Origin: Betaproteobacteria bacterium
GTDB lineage: Bacteria; Pseudomonadota; Gammaproteobacteria; Burkholderiales; Thiobacillaceae
Direction: 5' to 3'
Length of the DNA stretch: 10,044 bases
NCBI GenBank assembly: GCA_020049245.1
Contig: JAIFLB010000075.1
Span: 1 to 10,044 of the forward strand
Under the pieces are notes generated by a model that saw only the letters and a program-made list of their open reading frames with translations, did no database searches and was not told the origin of the DNA. Shown piece by piece: positions 1 to 5,831 of the stretch; within the stretch, counting starts at the first letter, position 1, and every line of letters starts with the position of its first letter. The translations under genes and the position numbers were made by a program.

Positions 1-505
1 TTATCCGTCCAGCGTTGCTGGCGCGTCGTGCGCTGTAGTGCTCTTTCAGACGTTCCGACTTGCGCTTGGATTCCTCGTGACCGCGTACGAGCAGTGCAGC
101 GGCCAGCATCAGGGAGGCGAAGTCGCCGTTCAGGGAGGTTTCATCATAGACGCGCTCGTCGCTGACGGTGACAATGGACACACCACAGGAAACGATATCC
201 GAGAGCAGACGAAAGGCGTCCAGTGGCTCGGCTCGGGTCAGCCGGTCAAGTGCTTCGATGGCGAGAATGGAACCTCGCTCGATCTTGCCTTGCTGCGCTG
301 CTTTGAGGAAGAGCCCCAGCGCCCCGCTGCGCAGGTTGGAGCGGTCATAGGCGCTGACGCCGAGGTCACGAAACGTGAGTGCTTCGTCGAGTTCATGTCC
401 ATGGCGAGCGGCCCAGCGTTCAGTCTGGGCAGTCTGACGGCGCAGACTGTCACCAGAAGCTTGCGCCTTGCTGGAGAAGCGGATGTAGGAGTAGACCTTG
501 GGCAT
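1..505 (-). CDS. Serine recombinase (resolvase/invertase family), N-terminal part, truncated by window edge
   Basis: This is the N-terminal 168 codons of a site-specific serine recombinase, which cuts and rejoins DNA through a serine-DNA intermediate. The reading frame is open from the ATG at 505 to the left edge, so the C-terminal DNA-binding part is missing here. Visible family marks are YIRFSS at residues 7-12 (R9 and the nucleophile S11 or S12), then GDSLRRQ at 18-24, and EALDRLTR at 84-91, which carries the paired active-site arginines R88 and R91. HEESKRKSERLK at 143-154 matches the long helix after the catalytic domain, as in large serine recombinases. The start is fixed because an in-frame TAG lies two codons upstream (TAG CAC ATG). 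No clear Shine-Dalgarno is seen. It is separated from the T6SS operon by a terminator, so it is probably transcribed separately. It may belong to a mobile element or be a DNA invertase; substrate unknown. Confidence 0.88.
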   Translation of the reverse strand, partial: MPKVYSYIRFSSKAQASGDSLRRQTAQTERWAARHGHELDEALTFRDLGVSAYDRSNLRSGALGLFLKAAQQGKIERGSILAIEALDRLTRAEPLDAFRLLSDIVSCGVSIVTVSDERVYDETSLNGDFASLMLAAALLVRGHEESKRKSERLKEHYSARRASNAGRI

Positions 506-507
506 GT

Positions 508-530
508 GCTATCGTCGATGAAGTGATAGC
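508..530. repeat. 6-bp inverted repeat just upstream of the recombinase start
   Basis: GCTATC at 508-513 and GATAGC at 525-530 form a perfect dyad with an 11-base spacer. A further GATAG follows at 532-536, giving the direct pair GATAGCG/GATAGTA. The dyad begins 3 bases upstream of the recombinase ATG, where a ribosome binding site would be. It could be an operator, a hairpin affecting translation, or half-sites for the recombinase. The dyad is seen; the role is inference, and 6 bp can occur by chance. Confidence 0.35.
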
Positions 531-571
531 GGATAGTAGCCTACCTCTGTACGCGCTAAAGCGCTACGACT

Positions 572-601
572 CCGCCGCCCCATGGAACAACCATGCGGCG
601 G
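572..601. repeat. Imperfect hairpin in the recombinase-T6SS intergenic region
   Basis: CCGCCG at 572-577 pairs with CGGCGG at 596-601, and CATGG at 581-585 pairs with CCATG at 591-595, around an AACAA loop with a three-base bulge (578-580). No T-run follows on either strand, so it is not a standard terminator by itself. A shorter dyad GCGCT-AA-AGCGC lies at 553-564. Both sit in the non-coding gap between the operon terminator and the recombinase. They could be a second processing hairpin of the operon transcript or a protein/recombinase site; function not known. Confidence 0.45.
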
Positions 602-611
602 CGAATCCGGC

Positions 612-639
612 AAAAAACGGCCTCGGCGGGGCCGATTTT
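612..639 (-). terminator. Rho-independent terminator of the T6SS accessory operon
   Basis: A stem CGGCC (618-622) / GGCCG (630-634) with a 7-base loop is followed, reading on the minus strand, by six T residues (complement of A612-617). It begins about 25 bases past the stop codon of the DUF4150 gene, the usual place for the end of this operon. On the plus strand the same stem is followed by TTTT (636-639), so it might work weakly in both directions, but no plus-strand gene is seen to use it. It fixes the DUF4150 gene as the last gene of the operon. Confidence 0.8.
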
Positions 640-659
640 GCTCAATATTTTGTGCTGTC

Positions 660-1055
660 TCAGGGGGCCAGCAGAATGACTTTAGGTTGGCTGGGCACGA
701 TGCGCGCGCCCGGGCAATTGGTACTGTTCTGGATCGACATACTGGTAAGCCGAGTTCCCGGCGCACCCTGCACCAGCACCGTAAATGCTGCCGTGACATG
801 GCGCGATGGGCCCATCACCATGCCGGAGGCAACACCGGTGGCTACGCCGGCATTGTCGCCATTGGTGAGTGGCGTGGTGGTCATCATGTTGTGTGCCGGC
901 ATACAAGCGTAGAACACTTTGACGACGTTGGGCACGGCGGTGGGCCCCATGGCGATATTCGGATAGGGAATTGGCACCGGTCCAGCCGGTGAAGGGGTTA
1001 GGCAGACATCGGGAAAGCCCATGTCGGTGCCCATCATCTGACTGTTGCCAAACAT
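660..1055 (-). CDS. DUF4150 PAAR-like T6SS spike-tip protein
   Basis: A 131-residue protein of the DUF4150 (PAAR-like) family. Such proteins are thought to cap the VgrG trimer as a sharpened tip and to connect or carry effectors. Conserved family stretches are visible: PDVCLTPSPAGPVPIPYPN at residues 15-33, MPAHNMMTTTPLTNGDNAG at 52-70, GVASGMVMGPSRH at 74-86, VLVQGAPGTRLTS at 93-105, and a C-terminal QNSTNCPG with PSQPKV. The length fits a stand-alone PAAR-like domain, with no C-terminal toxin extension. The start is supported by a strong AAGGAGA ribosome binding site (1061-1067) that overlaps the stop codon of the upstream DUF3540 gene, indicating coupled translation. It is the last gene before the terminator. 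The family is confident; how it docks (on VgrG or on the DUF3540 protein) is inference. Single cysteines at 18, 51 and 114 are seen but no metal site can be assigned from sequence. Confidence 0.92.
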   Translation of the reverse strand: MFGNSQMMGTDMGFPDVCLTPSPAGPVPIPYPNIAMGPTAVPNVVKVFYACMPAHNMMTTTPLTNGDNAGVATGVASGMVMGPSRHVTAAFTVLVQGAPGTRLTSMSIQNSTNCPGARIVPSQPKVILLAP

Positions 1056-1060
1056 GCAAG

Positions 1061-1067
1061 TCTCCTT
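1061..1067 (-). promoter_or_regulatory. Shine-Dalgarno of the DUF4150 gene, overlapping the previous stop codon
   Basis: The minus strand reads AAGGAGA five bases before the ATG at 1055. Its first two bases are also the last two bases of the TAA stop (1066-1068) of the DUF3540 gene. This arrangement suggests that a ribosome finishing DUF3540 can restart on DUF4150, which would keep the two spike components in fixed proportion. Confidence 0.75.
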
Positions 1068-1743
1068 AACCGAGGTGAATCTGATCGCTGTCCAGCTTGA
1101 CCAGTTGCTTGCCGCGAATTGCGGTGGTTTCTGCTTTGACCGTCATTAGCGTGTCCACCTTGAAGTCAAGCTGGCCGCTTTGGTGGGCGTCCAGCCGATC
1201 GACTCGCCGCAGGCTTTCGCCGACATGGCTGAAGATGCGCTCGGCGATGAGTTCCAGACCCTGGCCGACCGCGCGCAGTCGATCTGCCGAGGCGGTCAGC
1301 GCGCGGCCGATGAAGTCGAGCTTGCCGATGCAAACCAATCCGCTTTCCGCTGTAATGCCGATGCGCTCGGCGGCCAGATCGAGTTGCCCACCAGTACTCA
1401 GCGATGCGCCTTGTGTGCTGCGAATATCCAGCCGCCCTTCAACCTGGAGACTGGCATCGCCGGTGATGCGCAAAGTGCCGCTAGTGGCGTCGCGTCGCCG
1501 CAGTATGGCGAGAATGTAGCTGCCGGCGATGATGTCTTCATGCACCAGCACCTGGTCGCCGATGGCTGGTTGCAGCAGGCAACTGGCGGCTAGTTCGACA
1601 TCGACAAGGCCGCTTGGCGTGGCGACCCGCCAGCGTCCGGCAGAGCAGGCATCGATCACCTGTGCGGTTACTAGGCCAGGCGGGCGGTCGATGGCGTTGG
1701 CCGGTTTTACGGGCGGGGAAGTGAGAAAAGCAAGATGTGGCAT
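1066..1743 (-). CDS. DUF3540 protein, candidate spike/stalk component of the T6SS
   Basis: A 225-residue protein of the DUF3540 family, which regularly occurs between pentapeptide/DUF2169 proteins and DUF4150 proteins in T6SS accessory clusters; its function has not been settled to my knowledge. Residues 22-84 look like the small OB-fold of VgrG/gp5: IGDQVLVHED followed by GSYILAIL parallels IGQEVVVDFLEGNP and PMIIGRV in the VgrG encoded upstream. Residues 88-225 are short alternating hydrophobic/polar strands with recurring turns (LRITGDASLQVEGRLDI, LDLAAERIGITAESG), ending in the family-typical DSDQIHLG. This suggests a beta-prism or stalk. There is no signal peptide or membrane segment. 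The start has a GAGAGG ribosome binding site (1750-1755), six bases before the ATG. It lies 16 bases after the pentapeptide gene and 10 bases before DUF4150. Family assignment is strong; the spike role is inferred. Confidence 0.88.
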   Translation of the reverse strand: MPHLAFLTSPPVKPANAIDRPPGLVTAQVIDACSAGRWRVATPSGLVDVELAASCLLQPAIGDQVLVHEDIIAGSYILAILRRRDATSGTLRITGDASLQVEGRLDIRSTQGASLSTGGQLDLAAERIGITAESGLVCIGKLDFIGRALTASADRLRAVGQGLELIAERIFSHVGESLRRVDRLDAHQSGQLDFKVDTLMTVKAETTAIRGKQLVKLDSDQIHLG

Positions 1744-1759
1744 GGTTTTCCTCTCGTCG

Positions 1760-2821
1760 TTATTCGAAGCGCGCTTCGGTGGGCTGCCAGTGTTCCGACT
1801 TCAACAACTCCGCGTCGTCGCCCAGTGCGGCACTGCTGTCCGGCATATTGGCATCGCGCAAAATCGCGCCGTGCAGGCGGGCGCGGAACAGACTGGCGCC
1901 CTCGAAGCGCGCTTCGATCAGGCTGGCATGGGTGAAATCGGCATAGGTAAGATTGGCATTGGTGAACACGGCTCCGTCGCAAACAGCCTGCAGGAAGTTC
2001 GCCTGATATAGCTGCGCCTGATCGAAGCGCGCACGGCTTGCCCGCGCTTCGATGAACAGCGCTTGGCTAAGCTGCGCACCACGCAAATCGGTTTGCGCAA
2101 GTGTCGCCCCCATGAAGATGGCGTTGGTCGCCTGCGCCTGGACCAGCAGCGCACCGCTCAGATCGGCATTCTTGAAGTTGCATTGCCGCAAGTCGGCCCC
2201 GGAAAGATCGCAGCCAACCAGCTTGGCGCCCATGAACTGGCTGCGATACAGCTCCGCGCCGTTAAGCCGATGGCCGCTCAGGTCGCTGTCGATCAGCACC
2301 GCCGCGCGGAAGCGCGTACCGTCCAACAGGGCGTCGCGCAGATCGGCCTTGATCAACACGGTCTGGTCGAGCAGCGTATCGCGTAAGTCGATGCCGCTCA
2401 TTGCCGCGTCGACAAAGGCCGCGCGGCTCAACGAAGCGCCTTGCCAGCGACTAGCCAGCAATTGCGATTGCGCGAAGATCAACAACTCGCCATCGGCACG
2501 ATCAAACACGGCGCGAGTGGCGTCGCAGTTGCTCCAGTTGCTACCCGCAAGCCGGGCCTCGACAAAAGTGCAGTCAATCAGGCTGCATCCATTGGCGGCG
2601 AGCATGCCAAAATCGGCGCCATCGAAATGAGCGCCATCGAACTGGCAGCCGGAAAAAACCGATTCTCGGAAGTTAGCGCCGGTGAAATCCGCGCCGGTGA
2701 AATTACTATTGCTGAACACGCCACCGGCCAGGTTCGCACCTGCGAAGCGACCGCCGACAAACGATTTTTCGATGATCTGCTCACCGCTTTGTACCCATTC
2801 ACTCAGGCTGACAGCGTCCAT
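1760..2821 (-). CDS. Pentapeptide-repeat protein of the T6SS accessory operon
   Basis: A 353-residue protein made almost entirely of A(D/N)LxX-type pentapeptide repeats from about residue 18 to 330, for example FAGANLAGG, FTGADFTGANF, LSGADLRQCNF and LTYADFTHASL. Such repeats fold as a right-handed quadrilateral beta-helix, four pentapeptides per turn. The short N-terminus (MDAVSLSEWVQSGEQIIEKS) is helical-looking and the C-terminus ends in HWQPTEARFE. There is no signal peptide, membrane segment or catalytic motif. It starts only two bases after the stop of the DUF2169-pentapeptide gene (TGA-GC-ATG), with GGAGG at 2829-2833 inside that gene, so the two are translationally coupled. Its partner is probably the repeat domain of the upstream protein, or the spike assembly. 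It could be a structural scaffold, an adaptor or cargo; the sequence does not decide. It lacks the stand-alone context of Qnr-type gyrase protectors. Confidence 0.92.
   Translation of the reverse strand: MDAVSLSEWVQSGEQIIEKSFVGGRFAGANLAGGVFSNSNFTGADFTGANFRESVFSGCQFDGAHFDGADFGMLAANGCSLIDCTFVEARLAGSNWSNCDATRAVFDRADGELLIFAQSQLLASRWQGASLSRAAFVDAAMSGIDLRDTLLDQTVLIKADLRDALLDGTRFRAAVLIDSDLSGHRLNGAELYRSQFMGAKLVGCDLSGADLRQCNFKNADLSGALLVQAQATNAIFMGATLAQTDLRGAQLSQALFIEARASRARFDQAQLYQANFLQAVCDGAVFTNANLTYADFTHASLIEARFEGASLFRARLHGAILRDANMPDSSAALGDDAELLKSEHWQPTEARFE
1832..2770 (-). repeat. Pentapeptide-repeat coding array, second protein
   Basis: About 313 codons of degenerate 15-base units coding for pentapeptides with a central Leu/Phe and a preceding small residue (residues 18-330 of the 353-residue protein). 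At DNA level the units recur as variants of CAGATCGGC, GAAATCGGC and AAGCTGCGC on the plus strand. The repeat is protein-level and diverged, without long identical DNA copies. Confidence 0.8.
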
Positions 2822-2823
2822 GC

Positions 2824-5463
2824 TCAGACCTCCGACGCAGGCATCTGCAAACGCGGGTAGGTGCGTGCCCGCAACAACAGCGCATTGGCGAACAAGGTGC
2901 TGCGATCAACTTCGGCACGCGCGAAATCAGCGGCATAAAGATTTGCGGCGCGAAAGTCGGCATTGCGAAGTTGTGCGCGCTGGAACGAGGCTTCTGGCAG
3001 ACGGGCGCTAAATAACACGGCGTTCGTCAGGTCGGCCCGGACGAAGCGCGCGCCAGGCGCCTGCGCCTGATAGAAATAGGCATGCTGTAGGTTGCAGCCG
3101 GACAGGTCGGCGTTATCCAGCGCACTGCGGATGAACAGTGCTCGCGGCAAGCTGGCTTCGCGCAGATTGCAGCGTAACAACGTGGCGTCGGTGAAATCGG
3201 CGTCATCCATTAGGCAATGCTCGACGAAGCGAGCTTCGTTCAGGTTGGCACCCTGGAACTTCGCGGCGCTGGCCTTGATGCCGAGAAAAACGGTTTCGTG
3301 GGCATGGCACCCACTGAAATCGACGCTATCGAGGCTGCATTTCAGGAACGCGCTGCGATCCAGAATGGCGTTCGTGAAGCGGGCGCCGGTCAGAGTCATT
3401 TCGATGAAGAAGTTGTCCGACAGGTCTGCGCCGCTGAAATCGGTAGCCGCGAACTCAGCCTCGGCGAAGTCGCAATGATCGAGGCGGGCCTGGTTAAGCA
3501 AGGCGCCGGACAATCGTGCTCCGCGAAAGATCGCTTCGCTGGCATCGATGCCGGTCAATCGTGCATTGCCGCAGTCCGCCAGGCCAAGATTAGCGCCACG
3601 CAATTGCGCACCGGACAGGTCAGCGTTGTTGAGCCGACTGCGTGTCAGCACGGCTTTGTCGAGATTTGCGCCGGTCAGGCGGGCGTCGGACAGGTTGGCG
3701 CCTTCAAGAAATGCCCCGCTCAGATCGGCTTCGCTCAGATCGAGGCCGGACAAGTCGGCACCGGTCAAGTCACGGTTGCTCAGACTTCGGCCCGCATCGA
3801 CAGCATCGCGCACGAATTCGCGTATCTCGGCCAGCCTTTCGGTAGGCATCGGTGGCGCGGGATTCTGTAGATGCGCGTTGAACCGGTAGGCTTCCTTGAG
3901 TTTGCGTTCGCCGTCATGCAGACGTTGGCGGAAAGTGGGATCGTCAAGATACAAGTCGAGTTCAGCGGTGGGCATCGACAAATTTGCCATGCTTTGGCGC
4001 AGAGTGGCCAGTGCGTTAATTTGCGCCGCAGCGTTGAAATCGGGTGGGCCGCCAAAGGCCTGCTGGCGTTCCTGTTGGATGCTGGCGAAATCATGGCCAA
4101 GCGCCTGCAACTGGCGGGCGGTGTCCTGCTGTCGACGCAGCATGTCAAGTTCTTCAATCTTTCGCTGCTTTTCCGCGGTTTCGACTATCTTTTTGAAAAA
4201 GGCCGGTAATTGTTCGAGAGTGGGGGTGACCGGGTCAGCAGGCGGCAGGGTTGGCGCGTGCAGGTCGGGATCGAGGCCATACGAAACGGCTACCGCGCGC
4301 GCCTTTTCGATTTCTCGCAGCGCCCGTTTGCGCGCATTCAGGCGCAGCAGGTCTTGCCCTTCGGTGAGCTTGCGTTGCGCTTCGAGCATTGGATCGGGAA
4401 CGTCAAAACCTTCCGGAAGCAGGTCGGATTCGCGCAGCGCGTGAAAAAGACCTTCTTCCGGGTCGAGCCGCTTCGTGACGACCTCAGCGTAATGCGCGTC
4501 GGCGCGCGGCTGGCTGGCGCGCTCGGCGGCGCACAGGATCATTTCGATATCGGTTGCCTCTTCGTCGGCAACGACCGCCACGCCCTGAAAGATCAGCACC
4601 GCGCGATGCGCTTCCGGGAAAAACCAGACGGTGCGCAGTTCTTGCGGTACGCCTTCCAATTCAGTTCGCCCTTTGCGGCGCAGGTAGCAGCGCGAGCGCA
4701 GGCCAGGCAAGCGGCCGGTGATCAACTGCTGTGTCGGATGCAGGTTTTCCAGTTCATAGGCTGCACTAAGCGAGAGCGGCTCGCTGAAACGTTGGTCGTC
4801 AGGCGCCAGATTGAAGAAGCGCCAGTCGATGTCGTCGGGAAAGCCAGGAAAACGGGTTTTTAGCCAGTTATCGTCATAGCTGCCAACCAGCGCGGCGCGT
4901 TGCGGCCAAGTCTGATCGAGCGGCAGGTAGCAGACCGGTTCAATGCATTTGTCGCTGGCAGTGAGGCAGGAATCCGGCGATTCGAGGTTGGGTAGCGGCT
5001 GCACTTCGCCCCCCGGCACCGCGATAGGCCGCGCGCCCTTGCCCTGCGGGTTGACGGCGACATCCTTGCCGCCCCAAGCGTTGGCCCAGACTAGCGGCAT
5101 ACGTTCGAAGGGCTTGCTTTCACTGGGCTCTTCGTAATCGCGCCAATAGCGGTCACCATGCACGACCAGTATCTTCTCGCGATCGCCAAGGCGCACACGC
5201 ACCGGACAATGTTCTGCGGGCCTTTGTGGCGGATAGGCATTGCCGGCCAGCAGATACTCGGGCGCGACTTTTGGAATGCCGGATTCCAGCGGCGTTTCGC
5301 CGAGTTGCTCGACGGCAAGTTGCCACATCGCGGCTTCCAGTCCGAGTTCCTGCCCGTCGCCAAGTGGCACGGACATCAGCGTCGAAATGCCGCACAGAAA
5401 GCGCTGCCGATATTCAAAGCATCGGGTCAGCAGGGAAAGTCGTTGTGGTTTGATGACGCGCAT
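2824..5463 (-). CDS. DUF2169 T6SS loading adaptor fused to a pentapeptide-repeat domain
   Basis: An 879-residue, two-module protein. Residues 1 to about 330 are a DUF2169 domain, beginning in the typical way (MRVIKPQRLSLLTRCFEY) and containing GNAYPP (74-79), VHGDRYW (101-107), NAWGGKD (128-134), YDDNWLKTRFPGFPDDIDW (196-214) and FFNLAPDDQ (216-224). DUF2169 proteins act in T6SS as chaperone/adaptors that load cargo on a cognate VgrG. Residues 331-564 are a charged, largely helical connector with probable coiled-coil stretches (about 361-392 and 420-470) and a proline-rich break at 402-414. Residues 565-862 are pentapeptide repeats (LTGADLSGLDLSEADLSG and onward). It is far longer than a bare DUF2169 protein because of the fusion. 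The start is set by homology, as the upstream ribosome binding site is weak. It follows the membrane protein by 9 bases and precedes the second pentapeptide gene by 2. Domain calls are confident; the cargo is unknown. Confidence 0.92.
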   Translation of the reverse strand: MRVIKPQRLSLLTRCFEYRQRFLCGISTLMSVPLGDGQELGLEAAMWQLAVEQLGETPLESGIPKVAPEYLLAGNAYPPQRPAEHCPVRVRLGDREKILVVHGDRYWRDYEEPSESKPFERMPLVWANAWGGKDVAVNPQGKGARPIAVPGGEVQPLPNLESPDSCLTASDKCIEPVCYLPLDQTWPQRAALVGSYDDNWLKTRFPGFPDDIDWRFFNLAPDDQRFSEPLSLSAAYELENLHPTQQLITGRLPGLRSRCYLRRKGRTELEGVPQELRTVWFFPEAHRAVLIFQGVAVVADEEATDIEMILCAAERASQPRADAHYAEVVTKRLDPEEGLFHALRESDLLPEGFDVPDPMLEAQRKLTEGQDLLRLNARKRALREIEKARAVAVSYGLDPDLHAPTLPPADPVTPTLEQLPAFFKKIVETAEKQRKIEELDMLRRQQDTARQLQALGHDFASIQQERQQAFGGPPDFNAAAQINALATLRQSMANLSMPTAELDLYLDDPTFRQRLHDGERKLKEAYRFNAHLQNPAPPMPTERLAEIREFVRDAVDAGRSLSNRDLTGADLSGLDLSEADLSGAFLEGANLSDARLTGANLDKAVLTRSRLNNADLSGAQLRGANLGLADCGNARLTGIDASEAIFRGARLSGALLNQARLDHCDFAEAEFAATDFSGADLSDNFFIEMTLTGARFTNAILDRSAFLKCSLDSVDFSGCHAHETVFLGIKASAAKFQGANLNEARFVEHCLMDDADFTDATLLRCNLREASLPRALFIRSALDNADLSGCNLQHAYFYQAQAPGARFVRADLTNAVLFSARLPEASFQRAQLRNADFRAANLYAADFARAEVDRSTLFANALLLRARTYPRLQMPASEV
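2829..2833 (-). promoter_or_regulatory. Shine-Dalgarno of the pentapeptide gene inside the DUF2169 gene end
   Basis: The minus strand reads GGAGG seven bases before the ATG at 2821 and lies within the last codons of the upstream gene, whose TGA stop is at 2824-2826. This supports the chosen start and translational coupling of the two pentapeptide-containing proteins. Confidence 0.75.
2878..3771 (-). repeat. Pentapeptide-repeat coding array of the DUF2169 fusion
   Basis: Residues 565-862 of the 879-residue protein are about 60 consecutive pentapeptides. The first part (565-625) is nearly regular, with A(D/N)LSG units; later parts diverge with aromatic and Met/Cys insertions (FLKCSLDSVDFSGCHAHETV). 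The arrays of this gene and the next one are separated only by a short C-terminal tail, the gene junction and a short N-terminus. Confidence 0.8.
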
Positions 5464-5472
5464 GTTGGTGAC

Positions 5473-5826
5473 TCAGTCGAACACGATTGCGACGCGCGAC
5501 GGCGTTTTTGCATCGTATTTGACATCGACTTCATGGCCTGGCTGCAATTGCAACAGACGAACTGCGGAAAGTGGCTGGGTAATTTCGGCGGCAATCGCGC
5601 CGTCCGGAGTGGCGACTGATAGATGCACATTGACCACCGGATTACTGTTGTGACGACGCCCCGTATCGACCACCTTTAGGACTTTTGCCTTGCCGGCAAC
5701 ACCATCTTCAAGAATGCCGGCGCGGGTGAAGCGGCCAATCAGCGTTTGCCCGAAACCAATGCCCAGACTGATGACAATCAGGATGATGAGAATGATGTTC
5801 TCGGTGGACATGCTTCGGGCCGCCAT
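5473..5826 (-). CDS. Small one-helix membrane protein of unknown function between vgrG and the DUF2169 gene
   Basis: A 117-residue protein. Residues 11-30 (IILIILIVISLGIGFGQTLI) form one clear membrane helix or uncleaved signal anchor. After a short linker (RFTRAGILEDG), residues 40-116 form a small beta-rich domain: GKAKVLKVVDTGRRHNSNPV, a VHLSV strand, then a QPGHEVDVKYDAKTPSRVAIV ending. This is the style of DUF3592-like one-helix proteins (a VxDTGxxxNxNPxV core and a late PGxxVxVxYD strand pair), but I give it no firm name. Two starts are possible: ATG at 5826 and ATG at 5811 (residue 6), the latter giving a shorter and more usual N-terminus (MSTENIILII); neither has a strong ribosome binding site. 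It lies 5 bases after vgrG and 9 bases before the DUF2169 gene, so it is co-expressed with the spike. It could be an immunity-like or membrane-anchoring factor; this is speculation. Confidence 0.82.
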   Translation of the reverse strand: MAARSMSTENIILIILIVISLGIGFGQTLIGRFTRAGILEDGVAGKAKVLKVVDTGRRHNSNPVVNVHLSVATPDGAIAAEITQPLSAVRLLQLQPGHEVDVKYDAKTPSRVAIVFD

Positions 5827-5831
5827 GTGAA

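Noticed and set aside
38..526. Plus-strand open frames over the recombinase (also 379-912) and the minus frame 238-453
   Set aside because: The minus frame starting at 505 reads as a clear serine recombinase with all active-site motifs, so these are shadows.
509..799. Minus-strand frame of 96 codons across the DUF4150 gene end and the gap, and frame 682-1059 over DUF4150
   Set aside because: They overlap the DUF4150 gene out of frame and span its terminator; no family resemblance.
1760..2821. Qnr-like quinolone-resistance pentapeptide protein
   Set aside because: Longer than Qnr, no Qnr-specific loops seen, and fixed inside a T6SS operon beside DUF2169.
3217..3870. Plus-strand open frames (also 2052-2630 and 2441-2860) opposite the pentapeptide genes
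   Set aside because: Repeat codon use on the coding strand suppresses stops on the other strand; the products are low-complexity mirror repeats.
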